A stretch of DNA of 64,000 nucleotides from Osedax fenrisi (Eukaryota; Annelida; Polychaeta; Sabellida; Siboglinidae), in contig OZ025244.1 in the NCBI GenBank assembly GCA_964019155.1, positions 29,552,995 through 29,616,994 on the forward strand. Reading direction: 5' to 3'. Both the position numbers and the translations under genes were made by a program. Below the pieces are notes generated by a model that had not been told where the DNA came from, made no database searches, and was given only the letters and a program-made list of their open reading frames with translations. Shown here piece by piece: positions 23,269 through 34,918 of this stretch (position 1 is its first letter; each line of letters begins with the position of its first letter).

Positions 23269-24019
23269 TTATTATAGAGTATTCTTAAAAAATATAAAAT
23301 ATTTCTTTTTATAAGATTATCACAAAAATTAAGTTTAATTTACCTTTTAACGACCATATTTGTATATTGCAATTTGTCGAATACCAAGGATTTATGAATA
23401 TTAAAAAAATACATATTTATAAAAAACGTATATTTTCATTAATATTTTATCATATTTATATGTGTCTATGAATATATAATTAAATATAACTATACATAAT
23501 TGTAAATTATATAAACGTATTAATATAATAAATGAAATAAAATTATTATTCTTATACTTAATTATAAATTTTATATTATTATTGTGTTCTTCGAAGTAGA
23601 TTCAAATATGAATCTAGGAATGATATATAAAATATAAACACGCACAATTTTCAAGATTTAATTTATTGTATACGTATATAAAGGATAGAGAGAGGGGTAT
23701 GGCATGTTTTGGTATTTATTTTGTATTAATATATATTTATATTATATATATAAAAATATATTAATATCGTTTTAATAACAATTGCTAATAACATTTATTT
23801 ATATAAATTAAATTTGTAAATATATAATATCTAAATTGAATAAATTAATTCATTATGAAAATTATGAACTCACATTTAAATTTTAAAAATGAAAATAAAA
23901 TGTCTAAAATATTTTCATTGAAATGATAATATATATGCTTATGTATACATATTAAAACATATGTATATCTATAGTTTTTAATATATCAATATATCCTCCA
24001 AAACCTGCATTTAAACTAA

Positions 24020-24298
24020 CTATAATTAACATTTATCCATTACAATTATTATTTCTCTTTTCCTCAACATTTGATAATAAGATTAAGAACATCATATGAG
24101 CCATAACCATGCTGCTAACTATCCATCAAACAAAGTTACTCCACCTATGTGTGTTATATTAAGATTCTTTCGCTCGTCGCATATATTTCTCTTATAGACT
24201 CATACATACGTTAATTTCGATATATACCGCCGATCCTGTTACACATTCTATTTTTAAACTGTACTCGGATCATCTATTTCCAAATATCTGTATAATCG

Positions 24299-24341
<43 letters not shown>

Positions 24342-24790
24342 CATAATACTATCTATTTTTCATTCTCAATATACTATTCAAATTGCCCCTCCTATATTTC
24401 TTATTATCTAGTACAACGATCTTCCCTTCCATCTCTTAGAAACTATGCATCTAATCTTCTATCTACCCCCATTATCCGTCCATCAAAAATGAATACTCGG
24501 GCACTAAGTTATTTTGGTCCTAAGCTTTGAATTTCACTCTCACCCTATATTATATCCACGAAATCGCATAAAACATTCAAGATATATATAACGATTGATC
24601 TCTCGTAGCAACCTGTAAAACTAATATTGTTTGTCATTATTATTTTATTTATTAATTTTATTACGATTTATTCTATTTTATTTTATTATTATTAATGGTA
24701 TTTATTGTTTTACTTACTTATATTATTTTTATTATATATATACACGTTTAAAAATCATTTATGATTTGCTTAAATAAACTTTCAATTTAA
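24020..24790 (+). pseudogene. L2/CR1-type LINE 3' fragment
   Basis: Near 24,470 one frame reads IRPSKMNTRALSYFGPKL, matching the conserved end of LINE ORF2 proteins (TR...SxxGPKLWNSLP), here with a stop replacing the Trp. The following 250 bp is a T-rich 3' UTR. The less AT-rich stretch from 24,020 to 24,300 is probably more of the same element but in unclear frames. It lies in the intron between the first two Ig exons. Confidence 0.5.
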
Positions 24791-25075
24791 TTCAATTAAA
24801 TATATATATATTTATATATATACATATATAAAATAAAAAATTATTATATAAACTCAATAATTTGAAATTGCTATGTGACATATATTTACATACCATTATT
24901 TCCATATTTTTCCAATAGAATATTTTAAGTATACTAAGTTCTTATAAATACTTACATAAATATATGTGATTAAAACTATAAGTACAGGTAAGTTTGATGT
25001 ATGCATTGTATATTATATATTCACAAATATTACTACTATCACTATTACCTACTAACAATTTATTAATATTTATAG

Positions 25076-25201
25076 GATTGGAAATTTAAGAAGGAAGGAA
25101 AGTATATATATAATAATCTTAATAATACAAACTCTAAATATATTAAAACTACATTTACATTGAGGGATAGATGGTATAAGTATTCTTTGAGAATACAAAA
25201 T
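25076..25201 (+). CDS. exon 2 of Cys-less Ig-like domain (strands C-E)
   Basis: Acceptor TTAATATTTATAG at 25,075 and donor AAT followed by GTTAGT at 25,202, giving 42 open codons in phase 0. It begins DWKFKKEGKYIY, which fits the C strand of an Ig domain with its buried Trp, and ends YSLRIQN, the E strand leading into the F strand carried by the next exon (VNIEDAGVY). Both borders are phase 0, matching its neighbours at 22,206 and 27,215. The motif run across the splice junction makes this a strong exon call despite the AT-rich background. Confidence 0.75.
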
Positions 25202-27016
25202 GTTAGTATGAATCAGTTAAGTATATATATATATATATATATATATATTTCAATTTATAGATATCCTAAATAATATTATATGATCTTCATTAAAGGTTTA
25301 TATAGAAATATTAAACTATTTTCCTTGGTGATATAAAATTTCACTTCCAATCTACATTTATTGCTCATTCAACTTTTTAAAACCTGAATTACTCAAACTC
25401 CATTTAACTTATTTTCACAGGATATCGTAATAAATATGACATGATTACTAACTGCAAGCAAATCATATTGTACGAAACAGATCAGAATATTATAATCAGT
25501 AAACTTAATTTTCTACATATCCACCATATCCCAAGAAATTTCTTTGCATTAGAAAATAAAAATCTATTAATATACACTTATTTTCATCAGGAATCATCAT
25601 AAACATATTCTTATATCTATTGAATCATTAATGTTACTCTTTCTTATATAATTGACAAATATGCTCATGTTAATCTTCTCATAAATCTATTATCGATGAT
25701 ATTATAATAATCTAGACATCTTAAAATTCCGCTAGACATTTTTAGATTTACAACCGATTATATTGAAACTACTTATATTTAACAATATTCGTAATATTAT
25801 AAATCTCAAATATTTAAAGCTAAGTCATCATATTAAGCAATTAGTACAATAACCTCATCCCTATCTGATGGCATTTATTCACAATACTTCAAATAGCCAT
25901 TATTATTAGAAACCTTAAAAAAACTACTTATTATCATAATATTGGTTATAACTCCGCTACATTTCGTAACTAATTAACATACATAATTTAAAAACAATAT
26001 CACATAATACTATAATTCATTATTATACGGGCAATTCCAACAAATTATAATATTTAACTTATTTAATTTATTTATATTTATTTATATTTTCCTATATATC
26101 ATAAATTAAATATTTAAATTACGAAAATCAATTTTAATATCCTTGAATAATTTATAAATGTTATAATATATATTATAAAACATATATGTTTTCAATAATT
26201 TATATTTAATAATAATATATATTTAATATTTTTTGATTAATGGATACATTAGTTTAAAAATAATCTGATCTATAAATTACCTTACATATATGTAAACACA
26301 AATATATTAACTTATTTAATAAATAATATATTGCATTTCTGATATTTGTATTATAGAAATTAATTTTTTTTTAATTTTTTTTATATATTTCTATATCTGA
26401 TTCCCCAGAGAGTTAAATTTATTATTTCGCTATCTATTCTTCACGTACAAATCAGTCATAAATGTTGTTTAAATATATAATTTATAAATTCTTATATTTC
26501 TTTAAATTGCACAATTGTTGAGTTTCACATTTTTGTCATTATTATTCATAGCAATATTAAGAGTAGATTTAAATATAATAATTGTATTATATTATACAAA
26601 AATAAAGTTTGTACTATTTTAGTCTAATTTTACCTTCCACGAAACATATACCATTATATGATAATAGAAGTTAGTACAATATAATGCGTATACTTATTTA
26701 ATTGTATATATGGATATTTTAATAAAATAATTTTTTTAAATTAACAAACTATTATATAATTTTACATTTTTGTAATCACATTTTCATCAAATGGAATTAT
26801 CCATGATATGTTAACATTTGATACATATATATTATAGAATAAAAAGTTATTGAAAATATAGACTTAATATATTTGAATAAATATTAACTAGAATATATAA
26901 ACCTGAATTTATGTTTTAGCTTCTGGCTTTACTAATTTTTTTTGAATTTTAATTACATAAAAAATGTCTAAAATTAATAAATTATATATATATTAATAAA
27001 AAATTATATTAAACAG

Positions 27017-27086
<70 letters not shown>

Positions 27087-27214
27087 TACTTAATATTAAA
27101 TAATATATCGTAAATTTAAATAAAATTATTAATTAATCGTTATTATTATCATCATCATCGTACCAACATAATCAGTATTTATTGCCTTCTTGTTAATAAT
27201 TCTAACTAATATAG

Positions 27215-27299
27215 GTTAACATAGAAGATGCTGGTGTGTATAGGTTAACCAGTAGCTATGATTACGACGATGAAATAAAGTTATTATTAGAAGTTTACT
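27215..27299 (+). CDS. exon 3 of Cys-less Ig-like domain (strands F-G)
   Basis: Acceptor CTAACTAATATAG at 27,214 and donor GTTAGT at 27,300. It enters in phase 0 and leaves in phase 1. It reads VNIEDAGVYRLTSSYDYDDE then IKLLLEVY: the D-x-G-x-Y corner of an Ig F strand followed by the G strand. The Cys normally two residues after the Tyr is Leu. Joined with 22,130-22,206 and 25,076-25,201 it gives a domain of about 95 residues, the normal Ig size, with phase 1 at both outer ends as is usual for Ig modules. Confidence 0.75.
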
Positions 27300-27330
27300 G
27301 TTAGTTTATAATAATATATTTTTATATATA

Positions 27331-27500
27331 TATTTAGAACTGATCTTATATAATTGTATATAAATAAATGATCGTATCTCGTTAAAACCATGGATGCCTT
27401 AACATGAGAGCGGATTAGAATAACTTTAGAGAGAGTAAAAACTTCATCTAAGTTTCTGGATTGGATGAAAGGAATCCACCAACATAATAATAATATATAT
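27331..27500 (+). mobile_element. tRNA-derived SINE family A, 5' truncated
   Basis: Matches the body and tail of the fuller copies at 39,901 and 62,152: TTTAGAACTGATCTTATATA, GGATGCCTTAACATGAGAGC, then CTGGATTGGATGAAAGGAAT and a (CAATAA)-type tail grading into (TA)n. A separate tRNA-like head with a weak B-box lies just after, at about 27,530-27,630. Confidence 0.7.
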
Positions 27501-27637
27501 ATATATATATATACGTATAAATGAGTCGGGTAGCTAAGCAGGCTATTGCATAATATATGCTAGTAACAGGATGCAGGTTCAAATACTTACCGGACAATTA
27601 ATATTCCTTAAATAATATTTATAAGTAATCTTATATA

Positions 27638-28593
27638 GGGGAGAGTACTCGAATACCGACACCCTAACAATAAATCACCATAACTTTATTATTTCTCAAT
27701 TAAATATTTCCAAATGTTATCTATAAGTATTAAGTAGGTATATACATATAATAGCTATTTTAAAATTTATTTAGTTTGTTTAACTCTGAGATAACAGGGG
27801 TATCGATATTACAAGCATTGCCTCGAATACCGACAACTTGCCACATAATATCGACACCCTAAATATATCGATATTTAGATATACCATATATTATTTAATA
27901 TCCACTATCCAATCAAAATTAAATGCGCGTTACTTTTTGTTAACACACGCAATTCATACGTTGTTTTCCTAAAATTAATTTTCGAAAATATTATAAATAT
28001 TAAGTTTGAAATAATACAAATATCGTACTGAAATGGAAGTTTTATATAGTTTCTGAAAGACTATTTAATTACAAGTAGAATCAATTCCAAGTATATGTGT
28101 ATATTATTAGGTATGTCTATTAATTTATGAATATTATCATAACGCATGCACATTATAAACAAATAACGCTGATTGGTTAAAAGGTGTCGATATTACGTGA
28201 AATTAGGGTGTCGGTATTATGAAAATGTATGTTACTTAGGTAAACGTCAATAGCTGTGTAACAAATTATGAAAAATACAAAATATTTTCGGCACATTGTA
28301 AAATATAATTAGATCTATACGATGTTTTTAAAATATTTAAAATATATAAATTTTAAATGATTGAGAATCGATATTGTATTTCAAAAATTTCATAAATTTA
28401 GAGTTGTAACGACAAAATCAGTTTTATGTTCATAATTAAAAAATATAAATATTAAAAAAAAAATATACTTATATGAATTATAATTATATTGATTAACATT
28501 TCATACATTAATTATTTTTTTATTGGAATTATATTTTAGGAGATCTCTAGAGTGTCGATATTACGTGTATGTCGATATTAGAGCACTCTCCAC
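27638..28593. mobile_element. Tc1/mariner-type MITE with repeated GTGTCGATATT motif
   Basis: 956 bp. The ends are GGGGAGAGTACTCGAATACC and, complemented, GTGGAGAGTGCTCTAATATC, each next to a TA dinucleotide (27,636-27,637 and 28,594-28,595). The word GTGTCGATATTA or its complement recurs at least eight times, mostly near the ends. No transposase is present. It sits in the intron between the two Ig domains. A relative at 3,600-4,132 carries the variant word GTGTCCGTATT. Confidence 0.75.
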
Positions 28594-28599
28594 TACTTA

Positions 28600-28740
28600 T
28601 GTATAAGATCGGCACTCGCTAAAATATGAATTCCTTTGTGCGAGAGCAGATTCGAAAATACATTATAGAAATATTGTTATAATTAAAATGTCATATATAT
28701 ATCCATGAATGAGATGAAAGAACTCCTCCAAAAAAATTAC
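28600..28740 (+). mobile_element. SINE family A tail fragment
   Basis: Recognisable only by GCGAGAGCAGATTCGAA and CATGAATGAGATGAAAGAAC, which correspond to the 3' half of family A, running into a (TA)n tract. Degenerate. Confidence 0.45.
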
Positions 28741-28786
<46 letters not shown>

Positions 28787-28821
28787 GCAAGTTATATATA
28801 AGTTAATTATGTAAAATGCAG

Positions 28822-28950
28822 CTCCACCGATATTCAACGATGCCGACACAACCTATATGACGAAACAAGTCGGGAGTAACGTATTTATGAATTGTGCCGT
28901 TAAAGCCGATACTATGCCTAAACCCGTTATCAGATGGTATAGAGATGAAG
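28822..28950 (+). CDS. Ig domain exon 1 (I-set-like, strands A-C)
   Basis: Acceptor AAAATGCAG at 28,821 and donor GAAG followed by GTTATT at 28,951; 129 nt, phase 1 at both ends. The peptide has PPIFNDADTTYMTKQVGSNV, then FMNCAVKADTMPKPVIRWYR. The B-strand Cys lies about 15 residues before the C-strand Trp, the usual I-set spacing. Other frames contain stops. The exon is less AT-rich than its surroundings and uses varied codons, as expected for real coding sequence. It joins in phase to 29,956. Confidence 0.85.
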
Positions 28951-29180
28951 GTTATTAAGTGTGCGTCAGAAGTTACGTCAGAGAGAGAGAGCGGTGTATT
29001 ACATAATATGCGTGTGTACAAAGGCGTGAGTCATATGACCGTAGGAAAGTTTATTTAGTTTACATTAGATATGATAATAGGCGTGTTCGCAGGAATATAT
29101 ATAATTGTGGTAAATAAAAATTAAATGTTAGGTTTTTCTCGGCTTATCTATTGAATAATATTCATTCATATTGACTTATA

Positions 29181-29220
<40 letters not shown>

Positions 29221-29955
29221 AAATATATATATTATGATATGATTCAAACTTACCTTTTATTTCCTAAAGAACAGTCTACATTTATTACAGTTATGGCAAA
29301 TATTACTATTTGTATTATTTTATTCGAACAAGTTATTTAGATTTATTTATGGGTACATTTATATACAATTTTTGTATTCTATATTCATATCACTATTGAA
29401 TACATAATATATATATGTATATTATATTGTTTTATTTTTTGTATATGTATGTATATATCTACACATATATAACTTATTTCAAACATATATATATATATTT
29501 ATATATATATATTAACATAAAAAATAGTATAATATAAATCTATGAATTAAAATGAATGAATCACATTACTATAGAAACAAAGAGTTCATAATTCCACTAG
29601 ACAGTATTAATAGTGGTATATAGTATTTTAAACTGTAATTACCTCATAGAATACTACACATAATGCAATTGAATATACATATAATAATACTAAGATACAA
29701 TTTGTGATACTTGAAATCATTTACTATGTGGATAAAACTGAGTTTCAATTGAAATAACAATTTATAAAATAATAAAAAATGTAGAACTCTTTAGCTCTTT
29801 ATATCACTGGTTAATATTGGTTGGGTTTTGTTGAATACCCATATGTAAGCTTAATACTTAATACTGGTCAACCACTGGTTAATACTTAAAAGTTATGACA
29901 CATTAACTTATTGTTGATATAGCTTATATACACTAGTAAACATTAACCTTAATAG

Positions 29956-30102
29956 CTCCAAATAAAGTGATAAATAACGGAGCTTATTTAAAACTCCTTG
30001 ATTTGAGCAAAAGTGATGAAGGAACCTATATATGTGAAGCAACCGTGTACAAGAATAAGCACAACTATAATCCAAGAGTTTATAAGAAAATCGTATTAGA
30101 AA
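29956..30102 (+). CDS. Ig domain exon 2 (strands D-G)
   Basis: Acceptor ATTAACCTTAATAG at 29,955 and donor GAAA followed by GTCAGT at 30,103; 147 nt, phase 1 at both ends. It reads NNGAYLKLLDLSKSDEGTYI then CEATVYKNK: the E-strand L-x-L-x-x-L, the D-x-G-x-Y-x-C corner with the second disulfide Cys, and a G strand ending KKIVLE. With 28,822-28,950 it completes a canonical Ig domain of about 90 residues, a cell-adhesion or ligand-binding module. The symmetric phase 1-1 module allows exon shuffling or skipping. Confidence 0.87.
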
Positions 30103-30134
30103 GTCAGTATACCTAATCTATCAAATTCCGTATA

Positions 30135-30184
<50 letters not shown>

Positions 30185-30220
30185 AACATGCATGTATAGA
30201 TTACATAACATAATAATAAT

Positions 30221-30483
30221 ATTTATTTATTGAATCGCACATATAATAATATCGGATACAAATGGACCCCTCAAGAAGTCATAGACTTGTACATGTTATA
30301 AATAACTGTGAGGAGCCCCGGACAATACAATACAAATAGTAACATTTTTTTTTCTTGTGTTTTGATTTATCGTTTATTAAATTCTTGATAAACACAAGAG
30401 AAAAACAAGAACTATCTGGAGTCGAACCCGGGACCTCTGGCTTACTAGCTTTTGGTTGTCCCACTGAACCATCGACCCCAGAC
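30221..30483 (-). mobile_element. tRNA-derived SINE, family B
   Basis: Best preserved copy. On the minus strand it has the head GTCTGGGGTCGATGGTTCAG (A-box) and a B-box GGGTTCGACTCC near 30,417, then the body TTATCAAGAATTTAATAAAC and the tail GAGGGGTCCATTTGTATCCG followed by GATTCAATAAATAAAT. The head resembles a tRNA but does not fold as a complete one, so this is a SINE and not a tRNA gene. Confidence 0.85.
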
Positions 30484-30944
30484 AAACGTTAGAATAGATG
30501 AATATTATACTATCAAATACTTCTAGATCACACTCGTATTGGTATAAAATTACTATAGTATTAATATCTTATGTTGATATAGTGTTATAACATTAATTTA
30601 TTATTAATTTTAACAAAAATAAAAATGGATTTTAATTAAATAATAGAACATTTTAGATATTTATCTATTACAAATCTGAAGGGTTATCACATAGAATGAC
30701 GAGCGTTTTAAGTGAGTGGACAATGCAATATCATTATTCCGAATAATAAAATTAATTATTTATATTATAAATGAATTAAATTTATTTTCAATGTTTTACT
30801 CATTATAATTATTTATTATATTTTATATTTTATATTTATTCTTAATTTATATATATACCAAATTATATGAATACATATATATTTAATATTGTATTATATT
30901 TTATATATAATACATATTATATATATATATTAATATTATATAAG

Positions 30945-30977
<33 letters not shown>

Positions 30978-31039
30978 CACATTGCAAACTTTCATAAATT
31001 AATATTTACATTAATTTTAATTAATTATCAACATTGTAG

Positions 31040-31099
31040 TAATAGGAAGAAGAACAACGACAACTAATATCGTAACTACTATCACCAAAACTCCTAAAG
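31040..31099 (+). CDS. mini-exon 1, Thr-rich linker
   Basis: 60 nt between acceptor ACATTGTAG (31,039) and donor AAAG followed by GTTATT (31,100). Only the phase 1 frame is open; the other two hit stops at once or midway. It encodes IGRRTTTTNIVTTITKTPK. Entry phase 1 matches the exit phase of the last Ig exon (30,102), and the exit is again phase 1. Thr/Pro-rich peptide of this kind usually forms an O-glycosylated stalk. It resembles the mini-exons at 37.9-39.2 kb in start (AG then T), end (AAAG then GTTAT) and composition. Confidence 0.55.
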
Positions 31100-31468
31100 G
31101 TTATTATTCCATTAAATATTGAACGAGCATCAATGTATAATGTACCGTTTTTGTAAGTATTTCTATATTATTCATAGTAGATCATAAATCTTATAATAAA
31201 CATATTTGTGAAGTTTCATCATAAAATATTTAATATTTATAAAGCAATATGCACTTTAATGAAGAAATGTTTATATTTATGATTCAATGTAATTTCCTGT
31301 TTTACTTATGCTTTTAAGTATTTGTGCATGTGCGCGACGCGATCTGCGCGTTTACAATACATCTACCATATCAACGAAATATCATATATTTTCTAATTCT
31401 ATGGAATACTATTCAATATTCTCATACTCGTAATCTTGGCGTGATATTTGATAACATTATCTATCTAT

Positions 31469-31528
<60 letters not shown>

Positions 31529-31655
31529 TAGGGTGGGTGGCCGGCGTTGCCCGTGAATTAGACTATTGTAGGTGTGGGTGTAATGGGTTAGTTGAGACCA
31601 TTGGGTCTTTTTTAGATTTTTATATAATGTTTTCTAGCAGTCAGTGGGACGTTAT
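31469..31655. repeat. (TA)n tract and CCGGCGTTGCCCG-type element end
   Basis: A 60-bp (TA)n tract (31,469-31,527) is followed by CTAGGGTGGGTGGCCGGCGT then TGCCCGTG, a kind of sequence often seen at transposable-element ends beside TA microsatellites in invertebrates (recalled). It runs into the Helitron fragment on the minus strand. Confidence 0.5.
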
Positions 31656-31940
31656 TTATCTTTTTTTTATTTTAATGAAAAAAAAAAATGATAATTTCAT
31701 AATGTATTTATAAAACAAAACTTCGCATTTTAAGTTGAGTATTAAGTCACGAAACTTAACTTTGTCCGTGTCGAATATAACGGCAATTTCATCCGCGTCA
31801 ACTGGTGCATTGAATCGACCACGATGCTCTCCAGCTGGTACTGCCTTATCGACGATTCGTAGATTGTATTCCGGCACTTCTTGGTCGAGTACGTTCGAAT
31901 AAACGTGAATATATGCGTTTACACGTTGTAGGCATTCCAT
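31656..31940 (-). pseudogene. Helitron Rep-helicase protein, N-terminal fragment
   Basis: About 60 recognisable codons on the minus strand: CLQRVNAYIHVYSNVL, VPEYNLRIVDKAVPAGEH, RGRFNAPVDADEIAVIF and FRDLILN. This order (N-x-Y/Q-V-F..., LRI..., RRYNAPxxxEVAxI, RDI) is the segment that precedes the Rep domain in Helitron helicase-like proteins. The rolling-circle HUH motif and helicase are absent, and the frame runs into poly-A. It is a 3'-truncated fragment beside a (TA)n tract, in an intron of the Ig gene. Confidence 0.65.
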
Positions 31941-32355
31941 GAAAATAACAATATAAATAAATATACTTTTATAGGCTCACTCGGGAAGTAATGGAGCTAA
32001 AAAAAACCTTCACAAATTAAAACTTAACCCTCCCTAACCACAACTGTGAAAATATCCTTGTATAGGCTCACTCTGGAAGTAATGCAGCTAAAAAAAACCT
32101 ACACAAATTAAAACTTAACCCAACCTAACCACAACAGTGAAAATAACAATATAATTAAATATGCTTTTGTAGGGCTCACTCGGGAAGTAATGCAGCTAAA
32201 AAAAACCCACCAATATTAAAACTTAACCCAACCTAACCACAACTGTGAAAATAACAATATAAATAATTATGCTTTTATAGGTTAACTCGTGAAGTAATGC
32301 AGCTAAAAAAAATCTACCGATATTAAAACTTAACCCAACCTAAACACAACAGTGA
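31941..32355. repeat. four-copy tandem repeat, unit 91-109 bp
   Basis: Units begin at about 31,941, 32,048, 32,139 and 32,247. Each has GGCTCACTCGGGAAGTAATG, CAGCTAAAAAAAACC, a variable 12 bp, ATTAAAACTTAACCCAACC and CTAACCACAACAGTG. The second unit lacks about 17 bp. It directly adjoins the start of the Helitron fragment, so it may belong to that element's 5' region. The TAACCCAACCTAACC stretch is not a telomere array. Confidence 0.85.
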
Positions 32356-33184
32356 CATTAAATATAACTAAAAATATTTGTTTATAAATCTATATTTTTT
32401 CCTTTGACCATATAATGATGACATTTGGCGAAATATTAAAACAGAGATGGAAACCCTATTATTCATATTTTAATGAGTTTTCTGATTTTATTACATGTAT
32501 TTTTGTACTCCTGATCTGATGAATCCATAATTTATACGAAAATATTACCGGAAGTCGGTCAAATAGACTATTCTAAAATAATGTATTTTTCACTTTTTCG
32601 GCCGTAGCTCGAAGAAATTACCTAAAAAAAAACTTAATAAGACTTTTAACAAGTTACTGTTAAGTTTGCAATATGTTCATTAATACAATAAAAATAAGTT
32701 ATGAATATATATATGTATATATATACATAATTTAATGCAGATATCCTAACCATCAATGATATATAATATAATACCTAGTTTATTTTATCAATTACTCCAG
32801 CATATATTGACAAACATAACAGATTAATACATTTTAAAACATATATGATATCTCACATGACCAATTAAAAAATTCAGCTGAAAACTGAATTTATTATCTT
32901 CCATTACAAATGAATAATTACACCTCGAATTTTAACTCATATAAAAATACTAAATAGTAAAATAGAAAAAAAACTGATATAATAATCTAGGTTTGAAACT
33001 AGATAAACACTTAACATTATATAATAAAATATCATAAAAAATAAAAAAATTAACTATAAACTATATAAATTATAATAAATAAAGAACATTCTGAAAAGAT
33101 CACCTTTCAAGATAATAACATCCGATTATATTATATCGAAACTTTATGTACCTGTAACTTACTACTTAACTTACTACTTTAATC
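32356..33184. other. AT-rich, no gene seen
   Basis: No open frame of interest, no recognised element. Confidence 0.5.
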
Positions 33185-33460
33185 CCGTTACTCGGAAATC
33201 GTAGGGGTAATCAAAACTTTGCTGGAAACAAAACATCGTCTTCGCCATTTATCACGGTTATCAATTTATAACAAAATATCATCTATTTCCATTTTCGTCC
33301 ACTCTTTAACATCATCTATATATTTTCGTTTCGGCCTACCTCTTTTTCTTGATCCTTCAACCATTCCTTGCAGAATGGTTTTAGTGATGCTATTATATCT
33401 AGAGGTAGGCTATGACCAAACCATTATAGCTTTCGCCGTCTTATAGTCTGTAATAGAGGC

Positions 33461-34843
33461 TCAAATGTACCAATTATAATTACCAATTATACTATAGTGT
33501 ATTAATTTTAATTTGACAAATATATTGGTTTTGCCTTTTTTGTATGTTATGCATAATAGTTTCCGGTGTGATTTGTTTTCAAAAGCTTGAATTTTCTTGG
33601 TTATATTAGCATTCAAAGTCCACGATTCACAGCCATAAGTCAATATTGATAAAATAAATGATCGATATAGGTTGAACTTTAGTTTGAATCTGATATTAGT
33701 GCTCTTCCATATAGTGGTTAATCTCACCATAGCTGATGTTGCTTGCGCCAGTCTTATTATTACTTCCTGATCACATGTTCCATTTTTTGTAAGAGTTGCA
33801 CCTAGATATTTGAATTTTTCGACTTCTTCCAGTTTGCATCCGTAAAGATACATATCTGCATGTTGATTTTCGTTGCTGTTTATCATTACTTTACTTTTTT
33901 CGATACTAATTTCCATGCCGTATTTGCTAGCGTTATTTGAAAGTTTGTACGTAAGCGCTTGTAGTTCTTGGGTATTTCCAGCAATTAAGTCTATATCATG
34001 TGCGAATCTTACGTTTGATATTGAAAGACCGCCAATTGATATGGATGAAGTATGGTTATTCTGTATATCGGCCATTATCTCTTCAAGAAATACATTGAAT
34101 AGTACAGGTGATAGAAGACATCCCTGACGTACTCCAACTGTTGATTTGAATGTGTTGCCTTGTATGTTATTTATTAGAATAGAGATTGATAAATTACAAT
34201 AAAGAGCTTTTATCATAGAAATAATGTTGCTGTTTATGCCATACTTTTGTAGTGAATACCATAATCCGTCATGCCATACACGGTCAAGGGCTTTCTTAAA
34301 ATCGTAAAATTATGATATAAATCCTTTTGGCTCTCTATGAGTCTTTCCATTAGGATTCTGCAGTTGAATATTTGTTCGACTGTGCTTCTTCCTTTGCGAA
34401 ATCCTGCTTGCTCATCAGAAAGTATATGTTCAACTTGTGGGTTCAATCTATTTAAAATAATTCTTAGCAACATTTTGCTTGAGTGTGATATTATACTCAA
34501 GGTTCTATAGTTTTCACATTTCCCGAGGTTATCTTTCTTGGGGATGGGTATAACTAAAGATTGAGTCCACTGTGCTAGCCATTTCTTCATAGACCATGAT
34601 TGTTGGCATAATTCAGTGAACACATTGACAATTGCATCTCCTCCATGTTTTTGTAACTCGTTAGATTTTATCATTTCCAGGCGATTTTCCATCCTTTAAA
34701 CTTTTGATAGCGTTTATAACTTCGTCTTTAAGTATTGGTAAATCATCATCTTGGTCCATGCTATTACGCTGTAAGACGTTGATGTCCGGATTAATTGGGT
34801 GATTATATAATTCTTGACAGTATTCAGTCCACCGATTTACCAT
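33461..34843 (-). pseudogene. reverse transcriptase of the second RTE-like LINE
   Basis: Three adjoining minus-strand frames. 34,843-34,661 holds INAIKSLKDGKSPGNDKI (RT entry block). 34,692-34,234 holds LVIPIPKKDNLGKCENYR, DEQAGFRKGRSTVEQIF and then a frame break where the block 3 catalytic Asp should be. 34,216-33,461 is 251 codons with GVRQGCLLSPVLFNVFLEEI and the catalytic block VRFAHDIDLIAG. The first Asp of the FADD motif is His, so even an unbroken copy would be inactive. The thumb region follows (FKYLGATLTKNG, ILTYGCESW). Confidence 0.8.
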
Positions 34844-34918
34844 GTTCTTCTGCCAAAGGTTTCCCTTGCTTGTCTTATTGTCCTTGCTTGCCTTTGTCTC
34901 TATTATTGATGACTGTCT

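Noticed and set aside
24960..24995. Perfect donor-like CAG followed by GTAAGT near 24,988
   Set aside because: No open frame of useful length ends there in any phase; treated as chance.
26590..26660. Possible short exon after TACTATTTTAG ending before GTTAGT
   Set aside because: Open only in phase 2-to-1, which cannot fit between the Ig exons at 25,076 and 27,215 that already join in phase 0.
32015..32345. Telomere-like AACCCAACCTAACC sequence
   Set aside because: It is part of the 100-bp tandem unit, occurs once per unit, and is not a telomeric array.
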